From NCBI GenBank assembly GCA_047967505.1, contig CM106541.1: DNA of 64,000 nucleotides. One strand, 5' to 3'. This document shows, piece by piece, positions 1-11,900 of the stretch. How positions within the stretch are numbered: the first letter of the stretch is position 1; each line of letters begins with the position of its first letter. A model generated the notes under the pieces. It was not told the origin of the DNA and made no database searches. It worked only from the letters and a program-made list of their open reading frames with translations. Source of the stretch: Dipteris shenzhenensis. Its lineage: Eukaryota; Polypodiophyta; Polypodiopsida; Gleicheniales. Position numbers and translations under genes: made by a program.

Positions 1-1554
1 CAAGCTCACGCTCTGGATCCGGTGGTTACATCCTCTCCATCAGCTTCGGCTTAGACCCATTACATCATGGGAATCCAAGGATCCTTTGGCTATGTTGCCA
101 TTAAAATTAGAGAGAAATTCAAAGAGATTTTGTTTCTTATCAATGGATTAGATATTCAACAAGGGTGCAGTACATGGGCAGTACCTCCTAGTATAGTATA
201 TCCAATTTGAGGAGCCTTTGAAATATTTGGAGAAACTAGTTCAAACCTAAAATTAATAAATTCTATACCGTGAAGGAGGTTTGTAGGATGATCTCTAAGT
301 TTGAAATGTCTACTCAATAAATAGCTGACCGCCAACATTCACAAAGGAGAACTCAATTCTCTACTATAGTACTACCTCTTAGGAAGCAATGTTAACAAAT
401 GATATATTGGATGAAAGCAACAATTTTCTTGAGCCACCCCTTACATATTCAGGGGGCGAAAAGACTCAATCAAGAAATTAAATAAGAGATGGAGATCAAA
501 GAAGAATAATAGAAACATCCAAAAATACAAATTCACACATATTTGGTCAACACCACAAAAATGATGTGGCTTATTTTCTCTATACGAATGGGAGGGAAAG
601 GTAGGCTTCCAAGTCATATGGATAATGTGAGCAATTCCTAGATGCAAGGGAGGAGCTCTAAAATGCCTATTTGGGAATGTATGCAAGTTTCTTAAAAGAG
701 AAATGAAAATGCACACATTCGCATGTACATTTGTTTACTTGTATTTTCCCACTTTGCAACTGTGTAATTTCGTACTCAGATCGATATTCACAATGTGACT
801 TTGACTATACTACTCTAAATCTTAGTGTAGCATGATGAATAGCTTGTAGTAATATAGATGCAACCTCAAACATTGCTAAACCCTCAATTCCAACTAAGTA
901 TTGAACAACCACAACGACTTAGAAGTGATAGAATGAGCCAAGTTACCACCCTTGGTCTAAAGATTCACAAAGTTAGCTAGGTCAACAAGGCTTTGGTAAA
1001 GTGGTAAGCCAAGAAATCAACAACAATACAACAATCCCACTCCCATAGGCTTCAACTTCTGCAGCCTTAGATCTCTCCTACTAATAATTCATTTTTAGCT
1101 TAGCCTCTAAAGAAGTCTAACTAAAATCTAGACACATTTGTAAACGCCGAGGATCCTGAGACGTTCCAAATCTTGAAAAATCGTCATATCTGTGTGTGGA
1201 GGAAGTATCGAGGGAAAAACTGGCTGCTGATATGCTACGCTCTTCTAAAACCATTGTATCTGCGTTCAAATGTAAAACCATTGAATCTGCGATCATTGTA
1301 TCTGCTGATATGCTACGTCTTCTAATGCCACTGTATCTGCGATCAAATGTAAACTGTAGGATTTTCGATTCGCGACTCAATTTAGAAAAAGTGGTATTAG
1401 CTACGATTTTATTCTTGTGAAAAACCATAGCAATAAAAGCGGGGAAAATATCGGCATACAAACGTTCTTATTCTCGAATCTAAAAATGCTCCACCGTTTC
1501 TATAAGATTTGGTCAGCTCGACGAAGACGTAACGCACAAGGAGAAGATCATCCT
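1..1554. other. no gene recognised
   Basis: AT-rich sequence with only short open frames lacking recognisable domains. A partial internal repeat lies at about 1222-1345, where phrases such as 'gctgatatgctacg' and 'attgtatctgc' recur two or three times in imperfect form. I see no coding signal in it. Confidence 0.5.
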
Positions 1555-1995
1555 TCAGCAACCCTCATCACGGGCAGCCCTTATAAATGGCCAAGAGAAG
1601 ACTGGCAAACACCACCAAGCATACAGAATCACCATACTGGAAGCCACCGTAAACCATTGAGTAATCACGGACTTGTGGACGGTGACCAACAACAACGGGG
1701 CGGTATCACCGCATCCAGGCTTCGCTTGCTTATACCACGTTTGTCCAAGTATTGCGAACACCAAGTGCAGCACTGGAGGCACCACTCCACAGCTGCAAAC
1801 TGACAGCGAGCTACAGACGATGCTTGCGATGAGAAAAGCGTGCAGCAGGTGATCATAGAGGCAATGTTCCGGAGATCGAATGGCTCTCGCAGAGATGGCA
1901 ATGTTCCAGATGTTCAAACCGAAGACGGACAGAGACAAAAGAGCGTAGCCAATTCCGAGGAGCGCGCCGGGGAGTGCTTTGACAAAGAAACCCAT
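1555..1995 (-). CDS. possible small multi-spanning membrane protein
   Basis: A 146-residue open frame starting at an ATG at 1995. It is rich in hydrophobic residues. Likely membrane segments are at about residues 8-28, 48-70, 72-90 and 114-136, with two clusters of cysteines near the middle. It is longer and more GC-rich than other open frames nearby, and overlapping frames on both strands look like its shadows. I recognise no family. It could be a real single-exon gene, one exon of a longer gene, or a chance open frame. No neighbouring gene supports a role. Confidence 0.35.
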   Translation of the reverse strand: MGFFVKALPGALLGIGYALLSLSVFGLNIWNIAISARAIRSPEHCLYDHLLHAFLIASIVCSSLSVCSCGVVPPVLHLVFAILGQTWYKQAKPGCGDTAPLLLVTVHKSVITQWFTVASSMVILYAWWCLPVFSWPFIRAARDEGC

Positions 1996-3329
1996 GTCTG
2001 TGAGTCACAAAACAGACAACTGCGGCCGAGGATCCAAAAAAGGGTGACGATGATTCCCTAAAAATAGTGCTACAATTTCAAAAATATGTGCACCCCTTTT
2101 AGACCGTCGTATGGGCCGCTGCTGGCACTTTCTTAAGTACGATGCACACAACAACAACAAAATTTTGTCGATATCCCGACAAATCATCGTGATCATATGT
2201 CGAAATCCCAACAAATCATCATAGGCCTACGGCCCCGCTTTTGCAGGGCGGTTGGGCCTTGGCTTATCTAGGTGTAACCGGGAATCCATCCCCACAATGA
2301 GGCTCGAAAGCTCTCATCAGCAAGGCTCAAGATAGACAAGTCAAAGAGGTCATATCGGCTTTTTAAGATGTAATTGATGTTTTGTTTTTCCCTTTTCAGA
2401 TTGAGCCTCAGAATGCCCGGATGAAGAGCAATTTTTCATGGGACATTGTAGGTGCCCAATTTTGGCATCATGATATCCGAGGCCACAAGCACAAATGGGT
2501 GAAGCATAGGCTTTTCTTGGCACTCCATGGCCTAGTTTTTGTGGTGGCATAGCGTGGGAATGGACTCTAACACTACGAAAATTACAAAAGTGCAATTGTT
2601 AGACATGTTATTGAAGTAAGTATGATCTATGAACTCATCCTGATGGCTTGCTACCACTGAAATCCGAACAGGGGGGAAAAGTAAAACTATAGAAGGACAA
2701 AACCAGTGCCATCATAGTCATCCATTCCAAGGGAATGGATCTTGGAATGGACCTTTGAAAGGTGTGTCCAAGAAGTGCAAATGTGTAAGCACCCAAGTGC
2801 CAAAGCTTCCAAGTGAGAGAAAGAGGGTAAAAAGTTGCATAAGAGCAGGTCCCGCTTCATTCTACTGTATGGAAACCATGGCTTTCTTACAAGAACTTCC
2901 GGCAATGGCATCGCCACTATTAGTTCTCATCATTCTTTCATGTTAATGTCAATTCTCTTGACTCCAAACCATGAAAAATGGTAGCTTTTATTGGGCTTAT
3001 TCCTCTATGAATGTACAATATATGTATGTCATATTCCAGTTCCTAAATAAATAGTGAATTTTCTTCAAAAAATGACCCCATCCAAAACATACTTTCGAAA
3101 AATGACCCCATCCAAAACATACTTTCATCCAAGGGTAGCCAAGATTTGATATCTTTTCAAAGGCAAACTAGCATGGAAGCATGATTAGGTGGACTGAAGG
3201 GCAGTGTGCATGGATAATTCTTTTTTAGTACAAGTGTGACAACTAATGTGAGACTGAAATATTTTGATTAGTTGGTTGTATGAAACAAGAATGAGAAGGT
3301 CGGGCTCAATGAACTCTAGGCATAGGCCA
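1996..3329. other. no gene recognised; short tandem duplication inside
   Basis: No supportable gene. A 30-bp unit containing 'aaaatgaccccatccaaaac' is directly duplicated at about 3067-3126. The rest is ordinary AT-rich sequence leading up to the transposon at about 3330. Confidence 0.5.
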
Positions 3330-3441
3330 TTTTCCGACGGAAATACCGATGCTTTTTACATTAAAATTTTTTTTTTTCACGGGCGCAAAGGTCGCTATAA
3401 AAGTCGTTAAAATCGTCGGAAAAGGAGCGTCGCTATAAACC

Positions 3442-3585
3442 GTCGCTATATAGCGACGCTGATAATCGTCGCTATATAGCGACGATTTAAATGTCGCTAT
3501 ATAACGACGATAAAAACGTCGCTATATAGCGACTTTGTTAATCGTCGCTATATAGCGACACTGGTAAACGTCGCTATATAGCGAC
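3442..3585. repeat. left subterminal palindrome block
   Basis: Five perfect copies of the 16-bp palindrome GTCGCTATATAGCGAC and one single-base variant (with 'ataacgac'). Spacers are about 8-14 bp. In En/Spm elements, subterminal repeats are the binding sites of the element's own DNA-binding protein; the same role here is inference. Degenerate half-sites continue to the left, to about 3390. Confidence 0.85.
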
Positions 3586-3599
3586 GATTAACAGAAGTT

Positions 3600-3670
3600 A
3601 AAAAAAAGGGTTAGTGGGGCTAAACAGGGCTTCCTTTTGGCCCTGTTTAGCCCCACTAACCCTTTTTTTT
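3600..3670. repeat. perfect 30-bp inverted repeat (hairpin)
   Basis: Arms at 3601-3630 and 3640-3669 are exact reverse complements, with a 9-nt loop (ttccttttg). The outer part of the stem is an A-tract paired with a T-tract. It sits just inside the left palindrome block and downstream of the minus-strand acidic ORF. It could be a terminator or hairpin for the minus-strand transcript, or a small foldback insertion. Confidence 0.85.
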
Positions 3671-3862
3671 TTTTTGTAATTACAAAAGAAAGTTTTTTAT
3701 AACAAAATTTCCCTTGCTTGCAGGGTGATACAAAATTGTTCTTGTGAACGATGAGGAAGAAATGCATATACATATACAACTGTGTTTGAAACAAAATTAC
3801 CCTGTGAAAGAACGATACAAAATGGCTCTAACGAGCGGATATACAAAATGCTACAACCACTA

Positions 3863-4172
3863 CTAATCCGAATCCGAATCCGAATCGTCTTGTTGAGCTG
3901 TTCCCTGGTCCTCGGCACCTGCATCTTCTCCCTCGTCCCCTACACCTGCGTCTTCTCCCTCGTCATCGGCACCTGCGTCCGATCCTTGCCCCTGTTGATC
4001 GCTCGTCTCTGATGATGGGACGCCACAGTGCTAGGACCGAGAGGAGTCGGACCAGGGGTAGTCCTCGGGGTAGTCGCCTGAGAGGAATCAAAGTCCTCTG
4101 GAGCATATAGATCGTGAGCTCTCATCCTGTGAGGCTGTCCATACTCGTCCGATGAGCGACGTGATCCCATGT
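3863..4172 (-). pseudogene. CACTA-associated acidic protein ORF, frame-broken
   Basis: On the minus strand, a splice-acceptor-like 'ttag' precedes an ATG at 4170. The first frame gives an arginine/serine-rich start and a threonine/proline-rich stretch. Around 3990-4025 the sensible frame shifts by one position. The new frame reads an acidic, repeated glycine/aspartate/glutamate region and an (S-D)n tail, ending at a TAG at 3863-3865. CACTA elements often carry a second ORF for a DNA-binding accessory protein (TNPA in En/Spm), and this could be it. I see no DNA-binding domain. The frame change could be a real one-base indel, so I call it broken. The first exon would lie beyond the repeat array, near 7970-8060. 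Confidence 0.45.
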
Positions 4173-4254
4173 CTAACATAGACACAAACACGAAAACAGA
4201 AAACAAATAAACAAACATGAGCATTCTCATAGGCATAGGCATAGGCAAGAAGAA

Positions 4255-7200
4255 AGAAGAGGGAAAGGAAAGAGGGAAAGAAGAGGGAAAGATAAGAGGG
4301 AAAGAAGATGTAAAGGAAAGAAAAGAATGAGAATGAGGAAATAGAGAATGAGAGAAAGGGGGAAATGAGAGAAGGGGGAAATAGAGATGAGGGAAAATAG
4401 AGAATGAGAGAAGGGGGAAATGAGAGAAGGGGGAAATAGAGTGGGAAATAGAGAATGAGCTTATGCAGAAATAGAGAATGAGCTTATGCTTCTCTCATTC
4501 TCTATTTCCGCATAAGCTCACGCATAAGCATGAGCTTATGCGGAAACTTAAGCATAAGCTCATGCACATGCATGAGCATAAGCATGAGAAGGATGAGTTT
4601 CCACATGCTTATGCTCATGCGGAAAAAGAGAAGGAGCTTATGCAGAAAAAGAGAAGGAGAGAAGCATCTCTCATTCTCTATTTCGGCATAAGCTCCTTCT
4701 CTTTTTCCGCATGAGCTTATGCTTATGCTCATGGGTGAGCATGAGCTTATGCTCATGTTTCCGCATATGCGAAAATAGAGGAGGAGAGAAGCATAAGCTT
4801 CTCTCATTCTCTATTTCCGCATATGCTCACGCAAAAGAGAAAGAGAGAGAGCTTATGCGGAAAAAGAGAAAGAGCTTATGCGGAAACTCATTCTCTATTT
4901 CCACATAAGCTCCTTCTCTTTTTCCGCATGAGCTTATGCGGATGCTCATGGGTGAGCATGAGCTTATGCTCATGTTTCCGCATATGCGGAAATAGAGAAG
5001 GAGAGAAGCATAAGCTCATGCTCATGCATAAGCTCTTGCGGAAACTTGCGCATAAGCTCATGCTCATGCATGAGCATAAGCATGAGCATAAGCTCATGCT
5101 CATGCATGAGCATAAGCATGAGCATAAGCATGAGCATAAGCTCATGCTTATGCATAAGCATAAGCATAAGCTCATGCTTATGCTCATGCAGAAATAGAGA
5201 AGGAGCTTATGCGGAATGAGAGAAGGAGCTTATGCGGAAAAAGAGAATGAGAGAAGCATATGCTTCTCTCATTCTCTATTTCCGCATAAGCTCTTGCGGA
5301 AACTTACGCATAAGCTCATGCTCATGAATGAGCATAAGCATGAGCTTATGCTTATGCTTATGCATAAGCATAAGCATAAGCTCATGCTTATGCTCATGCG
5401 GAAAAAGAGAAGGAGCTTATGCGGAAAAAGAGAAGGAGCACTTGCGGAAACTTGCGGATAAGCTCTTGCGGAAACTTGCGCATAAGCTCATGCTCATGCA
5501 TGAGCATAAGCATGAGCTTATGCTTATGCTTATGCTTATGCTTGCGGAAACTTGCGGAAACTTGCGCATAAGCTCTTGCGGAAACTTGCGCATAAGCTCA
5601 TGCTCATGCATGAGCATAAGCATGAGCTTATGCTTATGCTTATGCTTATGCATAAGCATAAGCATAAGCTCATGCTTATGCTCATGCGGAAATAGAGAAG
5701 GAGCTTATGCGGAATGAGAGAAGGAGCTTATGCGGAAAAAGAGAAGGAGCTCATGCGGAAACTTGCATGAGCATAAGCATGAGCTTATGCTTATGCTTAT
5801 GCGGAAACTTGCGGAAACTTGCGGAAACTTGCGGAAACTTGCGCATAAGCTCTTGCAGAAACTTGCGCATAAGCTCATGCTCATGCATGAGCATAAGCAT
5901 GAGCTTATGCTTATGCTTATGCTCATGCGAAAATAGAGAAGGAGCTTATGCGGAAAAAGAGAAGGAGCTCATGCGGAAAAAGAGAAGGAGCTCATGCGGA
6001 AACTTGCGGAAACTTGCATGAGCATAAGCATGAGCTTATGCTTATGCTTATGCTTATGCTTGCGGAAACTTGCGGAAACTTGCGCATAAGCTCTTGCGGA
6101 AACTTGCGCATAAGCTCATGCTCATGCATGAGCATAAGCATGAGCTTATGCTTATGCTTATGCTCATGCGAAAATAGAGAAGGAGCTTATGCGGAAAAAG
6201 AGAAGGAGCTTATGCGGAAAAAGAGAAGGAGCTCATGCGAAAACTTGCGGAAACTTGCATGAGCATAAGCATGAGCTTATGCTTATGCTTATGCTTATGC
6301 TTATGCTTGCGGAAACTTGCGGAAACTTGCGCATAAGCTCTTGCGGAAACTTGCGCATAAGCTCATGATAAGCTCCTTCTCTATTTCCGCATGAGCATAA
6401 GCATAAGCATAAGCATAAGCATAAGCTCATGCTTATGCTCATGCGGAAATAGAGAAGGAGCTTATGCGGAATGAGAGAAGGAGCTTATGCGGAAAAAGAG
6501 AATGAGAGAAGCATATGCTTCTCTCATTCTCTATTTCCGCATAAGCTCTTGCGGAAACTTACGCATAAGCTCATGCTCATGAATGAGCATAAGCATGAGC
6601 TTATGCTTATGCTTATGCATAAGCATAAGCATAAGCTCATGCTTATGCTCATGCGGAAATAGAGAAGGAGCTTATGCGGAATGAGAGAAGGAGCTTATGC
6701 GGAAAAAGAGAATGAGAGAAGCATATGCTTCTCTCATTCTCTATTTCCGCATAAGCTCTTGCGGAAACTTACGCATAAGCTCATGCTCATGAATGAGCAT
6801 AAGCATGAGCTTATGCTTATGCTTATGCTTATGCATAAGCATAAGCATAAGCTCATGCTTATGCTCATGCGGAAATAGAGAAGGAGCTTATGCGGAATGA
6901 GAGAAGGAGCTTATGCGGAAAAAGAGAATGAGAGAAGCATATGCTTCTCTCATTCTCTATTTCCGCATAAGCTCTTGCGGAAACTTACGCATAAGCTCAT
7001 GCTCATGAATGAGCATAAGCATGAGCTTAATCGGAAACTTACGCATAAGCTCATGCTCATGCTTATTCTCTCATTCCGCATAAGCTTAATCGGAAACTTA
7101 TGCTTATGCTTATGCTTATGCTTATTCTTATTCTCTCATTCCGCATAAGCGTAATCGGAAACTTACGCATAAGCTCATGCTCATGCGGAAATAGAGAAGG

Positions 7201-7880
7201 AGCTTATGCGGAATGAGAGAAGGAGCTTATGCGGAAAAAGAGAATGAGAGAAGCATAAGCTTCTCTCATTCTCTATTTCCGCATAAGCTTATGCGGAAAC
7301 TTACGCATAAGCTCATGCTCATGAATGAGCATAAGCATGAGCTTATGCTTATGCTTAAGCTTAAGCATAAGCATAAGCATAAGCTCATGCTTATGCTCAT
7401 GTGAAAATAGAGAAGGAGCTTATGCGGAATGAGAGAAGGAGCTTATGCGGAAACTTACGCATAAGCTCATGCTCATGAATGAGCATAAGCATGAGCTTAT
7501 GCTTATGCTTATGCTTATGCTTATGCATAAGCATAAGCATAAGCTCATGCTTATGGTCATGCGGAAAAAGAGAAGGAGCTTGTGCAGAAAAAGAGAATGA
7601 GAGAAGCATATGCTTCTCTCATTCTCTATTTCTGCATAAGCTCTTGCGGAAAAAGAGCTTATGCGAATGAGAGAAGGGGGAAATAGAGAAGGGGGAATGA
7701 GAGAAGCATAAGCATAAGAGAATAAGAGGGATGCGGAAATAGAGAATAAGGGGGAAAGGAAAGACAGAAGGGAAAAGAGAGAGGGGGAAAGAGAGAAGGG
7801 GGAAAGAGAGAATAAGAGAAGAGGGAAAAAAGAGAAGGGGGAAAATGAGAAAAAGAGAAGGGGGAAGAGAGGGTTCCTAC
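4255..7880. repeat. 3.4-kb array of palindromic hexamers with higher-order units
   Basis: The core (about 4460-7660) is built from (GCTTAT)n/(ATAAGC)n, CATGAG and GGAAACTTGC modules that constantly switch orientation. It forms many nested palindromes, for example the 36-bp perfect palindrome around 'gaagcatatgcttc'. A longer unit of about 210-216 bp repeats at about 6444, 6655 and 6865, with related copies near 5190, 7185 and 7400. The flanks (about 4255-4460 and 7670-7880) are GGGAAA/GAGA-rich. All six frames stay open here only because the period is a multiple of three, so open frames rich in MSISMSLCLC or HKHELMLM are artefacts. The array lies inside the CACTA element, in a putative minus-strand intron (7969 to 4173). 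Confidence 0.9.
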
Positions 7881-7965
7881 GCCCATCAATGCAGCTAGCG
7901 CTTAAGGCGCTAGCTGCAGGCCAATGCAAATAAGAAAAAGCTTAAATGGAAAGAAGAGGAAGCAC

Positions 7966-7972
7966 TTACCTG
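7966..7972 (-). other. strong splice donor for the minus-strand CACTA gene
   Basis: Read on the minus strand the sequence is TTTTACAG|GTAAGT, a near-perfect plant donor, with the exon end at 7970. Joined to the acceptor at about 4173 it would remove a 3.8-kb intron containing the whole hexamer array and place the acidic ORF's ATG two bases into the next exon. The pairing is inference. Confidence 0.4.
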
Positions 7973-7979
7973 TAAAAGT

Positions 7980-8067
7980 ATGTCCCGCTCGGTGTAGTGG
8001 ACTGGGCCCACAAAAGAGAGACTATGTCCCGCTCGGTGTAGTGGACTGGCCCTACAAAAGAGAGAAA
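7980..8067. repeat. 44-bp direct duplication in the central leader region
   Basis: Two tandem copies of a unit beginning 'tgtcccgctcggtgtagtgg' (starts at 7981 and 8025), differing at a few bases. They would fall in the presumed 5' exon of the minus-strand transcript. Confidence 0.8.
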
Positions 8068-8975
8068 ACAACCCATTTTTTCAAATAAGATGTTAGTGGA
8101 AAGAGGAGATCACAAAAGCAACTTCTTGAAAGGAGACAAGGAAAGAGAAGATTGAGGAGACAAGGAAAGGAGGAGATTGAGGAGAAGAGAAGGAAGAGAA
8201 GGAAGAGAAATACAGGAAGAAGAGGTGAGTTTCTTTCTTTCTTTCTTGAAATTTCGTTTTTTGTTTGAATCCTTTCTAATCAAGCATGAAAACTAGTTTA
8301 AAACTTTAGCAATACAAGTAGAAACACTCACAAAACCAAAGCTAACAAACAAACAACCTACATTGTTGAAAGAAACTCACCTTTTGAAGAACTTTCTTTC
8401 TGGAAACCAAAGAGGGAAAAAGGAGAGAGAGGGTGCACAAGAGGTAGGAGAAGGGTGAGGAGTGGGAAATAGGGTAGGAGGTTGCTTGGAATAGATGGGA
8501 GGTCAGTGAAAATAGGTGGGAGGAGATTTTGGAGAGCTTACTTGAGAGATTAGGAAAGCTTTGAGCAAAACGCCGCGGGTTTCGGCGTTTCGGGTTTTAA
8601 CCCACAGCGTCGCTATATAGCGACGCTTATTCGTCGCTATATAGCGACGTTTTTAATTTAAAACGTCGCTATATAGCGACGCTTTAAATTAAAATCGTCG
8701 CTATATAGCGACGGAACAGAGCGTCGCTATATAGCGACGCTTACTGTTTATTTTTTAATGAGGCCTCTTGTGAAGCTCAAACATGCTATGCCTATAATTG
8801 TCAATATCTCCTCTTACTACATAGCCTTACTATATATGATTTTTTGTTTCAATCCTTACTATATAGCGATGTCATTCTTTTTATATAGCCTCAAGAGAAG
8901 CTCAAATTAAACATGCTATGCTCATAATTGTGTACATCTCCTCTTCATGCTTATGTTTTGGTTTTATAAGTGTAG
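8068..8975. promoter_or_regulatory. central region between the divergent CACTA genes
   Basis: This stretch separates the two oppositely oriented element genes. It has a plus-strand donor-like site (GAAGAG|GTGAGT near 8227) and a minus-strand donor-like site (CAAAAG|GTGAGT near 8385). It also has a GC-rich palindromic core ('acgccgcgggtttcggcgt', about 8569-8588) and the central block of five 16-bp palindromes. An acceptor 'gtgtag' directly precedes the transposase ATG. I infer a bidirectional promoter with spliced leaders; no TATA box is assigned. Confidence 0.4.
8609..8738. repeat. central palindrome block
   Basis: Five perfect copies of GTCGCTATATAGCGAC, identical to those at both element ends. 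It lies upstream of the transposase gene, where such sites could let the element's DNA-binding protein control its own promoter. Alternatively it marks the end of a nested element. Confidence 0.85.
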
Positions 8976-11900
8976 ATGGAAGGGACGAGTGGAAGCTCAT
9001 CCGATGATGCGCCAACGCCCGGGAGCACGAAGTGGCTTACGGAGAGGTTATATTGTCATTGCACTCATTGCAAGCGAGAAGTACGACATCAACATCGTAT
9101 TATCATGCGCCACTTGCAGATGTATGGGGAGGAGCCGGAACCAATACCCCCCGTTGGTGTTGCACATGTTGATGGATCATCGGTAAGTCAAAGCTATTTA
9201 AGTTCGCAATCTTATTGTATACCCGGAATTAGAAGATCTTCTATTTACACGAATGAGCTTATGACAGGATGACGAGGGTGACGAGGGTACACATATACCT
9301 TCTCACTTTCAACAAGACTATAGTCTCCCAGATGACGACGAGGGTATGGTCGACATGATGGATTCCATTTTTAGGGGCACTACATCCCACGTACACGTGA
9401 TGTCAGAGTCTGAGGTGAAAATGCAAGAGTTGCAATCAACACAATTGTACGAGGGTGCCAGGATGTCTAAACTACGTGCTTGTCTCTCAATCTTGAATCT
9501 ACAAGTACAGTATGGGTGGTCGGATACAAGTGTCTCGGCCTTAATGAGGTTAGCCCTTGCATTAATTTGATTGACTCATTATTTGGATATTGTTTGTTTT
9601 GAGAATCATCATTTGGATAGTGTCTTTGTCATAGGTTGCTCCAAAAGATGTTGCCTGCACCAAATACCATGCCCGCATCAAGAGATGAAGCGAAAAAGAT
9701 GCTAACAATGGTGGGTATGGATTATGATACCATCCATGCTTGCCGTAATGATTGTATTCTCTTTCGTCGTGAGCATGGAGATTTGGCTAGTTGTCCAAAG
9801 TGTGGGGAACAACGATATAGAGATGACTTGCAGGGTGAGAGGATACCGGTAAAGGTCTTAAGACACTTTCCCATCATTGCAAGAATACAACACATGTTTC
9901 GATGCAAATCCATAGCGGAGTTGATGACATGGCATGCATCTCATCGGTCCACTGATCACACATTGAGGATTCCCGCAGATTGTGCGGCTTGGAAGCACAT
10001 AGATAATCAGTGGCCGGACTTTGCGAGAGAGCCACGCAACTTACATCTTGGGCTAGCCATGGACGGCGTGAATCCTTTCGGGTTACGCTCGACATCTTGG
10101 TCGACATGGCCCATAGTCGTGGTGAATTACAATATCCCACCATGGCTAACAATAAAAAAGGGACACCTCATGCTTGCACTACTTGTGCCAGGAAAGTACA
10201 AGGCAAGAAACATGGACGTGTACATGGCACCTTTGATAGAGGAGTTACAGATATTATGGAGAGGAGTGCAAGTCTTTGATATTTCCAGAGCTCCTAGGCA
10301 TACCAATGATATTTCCGTCAGGGGTATCTTGATGTGGACCATGCATGACTACCCAGGATATGGAGAGTGCGCAGGTACGTGGTTATGTCTTTACATGTAC
10401 AATGAGGGATTATGCTTTTTTTACTCTCTTTTGCACGCATGTCTTGTACTAACATATTCATGCACGCGTGCAGGGCTTGTTACAAGTGGGTACCATGCTT
10501 GTCCTGTTTGTGGACCCGCTCTGAAATCGCTTGCACGCTACTCCAAACACATGAGGAAAAATGTTTATGAAGGTCATGCTCGATACCTTCCGCTCGACCA
10601 TCTCGCACGTGGAGGTCAGCTTGATCCACCACCATCATATTTGAAAGCAAGTGATTGGATTCAAGCTTGGAGGGAGAATGGAGAGGAACCTCCTCCTGGT
10701 ATGAAGAGGCTATCGATCTTTCACGAGCTTCCTTATTGGGGTCAGTTACAAATCAATCATCTCTTGGATCCCATGCATATCTTTAAGAATGTGGGGGCTA
10801 CCATTTGGGCACACTTGGTTGGTTCCAAGGACTCGAGAGGAGTGTGAGAAGACTTGCGTGCTATGAATAGGATGTCTCGTTTGTGGCCCCAAGTGCATGC
10901 TTCAGGAAAAGTTGTCCTCCCGAAAGCAACGTGGATCCTCTCTACGAGGGAGGAGGCAGCGATCAAGGCAGACATTGCCTCTTTTCAAACACCGACAGGG
11001 TACATGCATTGCTTGAAAGGAGCATTTTCAAAGGACAATAAGCTTAGTGGCCTCAAGTCCCATGATTGGCACAAGGTCTTACAGGTATTCTAAGTAGAAT
11101 TAGTGTACCGATAATAGTGATGCATTAGCGTAATTATTATTATGTTATATTGTTGACATGATTTCATTGTTGCTTTGATAGTTCATCCTTCCAATTACAA
11201 TAAAAGGGTGCTTACAAGAAGATGTTAGAAATGCTATATTCAAGATCTGTGGTATTGTGAGGTATGCTTACTATCAATTCGCATTATGTATTTTCTTCAT
11301 GGACATGTGAAATAGGTGGATATCTCAAATATCTTACATATGCATGGACATGTGAAATAGGTGGATATCTCAAAAAGAGATCTCTATATCGAGCATCGAG
11401 AAGGCTAGGGTGGAATCCATCGAAGCCGTATGCTTGCTTGAGAAGCACTTTCCCTCAAGCATTATGACAACTCAAGTCCACTTGCTTGTGCACATAGTTG
11501 ATGAGGTGGCTATAGCAGGTACCGTTCATAATCGATGGATGTTTTTTCTCGAGCGGTTTATGAAAACTTTAAAGGGGTTTGTAAGACAAAGAGCAAGACC
11601 AGAAGCAAGCATGGCAGAGGGATGGCTTGTGCAAGAGTCATTAGTATATATCACAGAGTTTCTTGCATCCACGGATCCTGATATGCCGCAAGCTTGGCAC
11701 AACAAGGATGATGATCGCATCATTGGCGAGGTCCCCCAAGGAAAAGGGATTGAAAGAAAGATGAGCGAAGAGCAAATGGAGAAATTCAATAAGTTTTGTA
11801 TCCTCAATAGCCCTGAGATGCAGAAGTGGATTGAGAGATATGAAGTGGCCAAAGCAGAAAGAATAAATGCAAGGACGAGATTCAGAGTAATGTACAGGCG

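Noticed and set aside
2569-2590. CACTACGAAAATT as the left CACTA terminus
   Set aside because: It does not match the right terminus CACTACTACACACAC, and it lies about 750 bp outside the subterminal homology.
4460-7660. Many open frames (60-170 codons) with MSISMSLCLC or HKHELMLM repeats on both strands
   Set aside because: They exist only because the repeat period is a multiple of three and lacks stops; all frames are equally open and the composition is pure repeat.
4460-7660. Possible CRISPR-like array
   Set aside because: There are no unique spacers, unit lengths vary and orientation alternates; the setting is a plant transposon.
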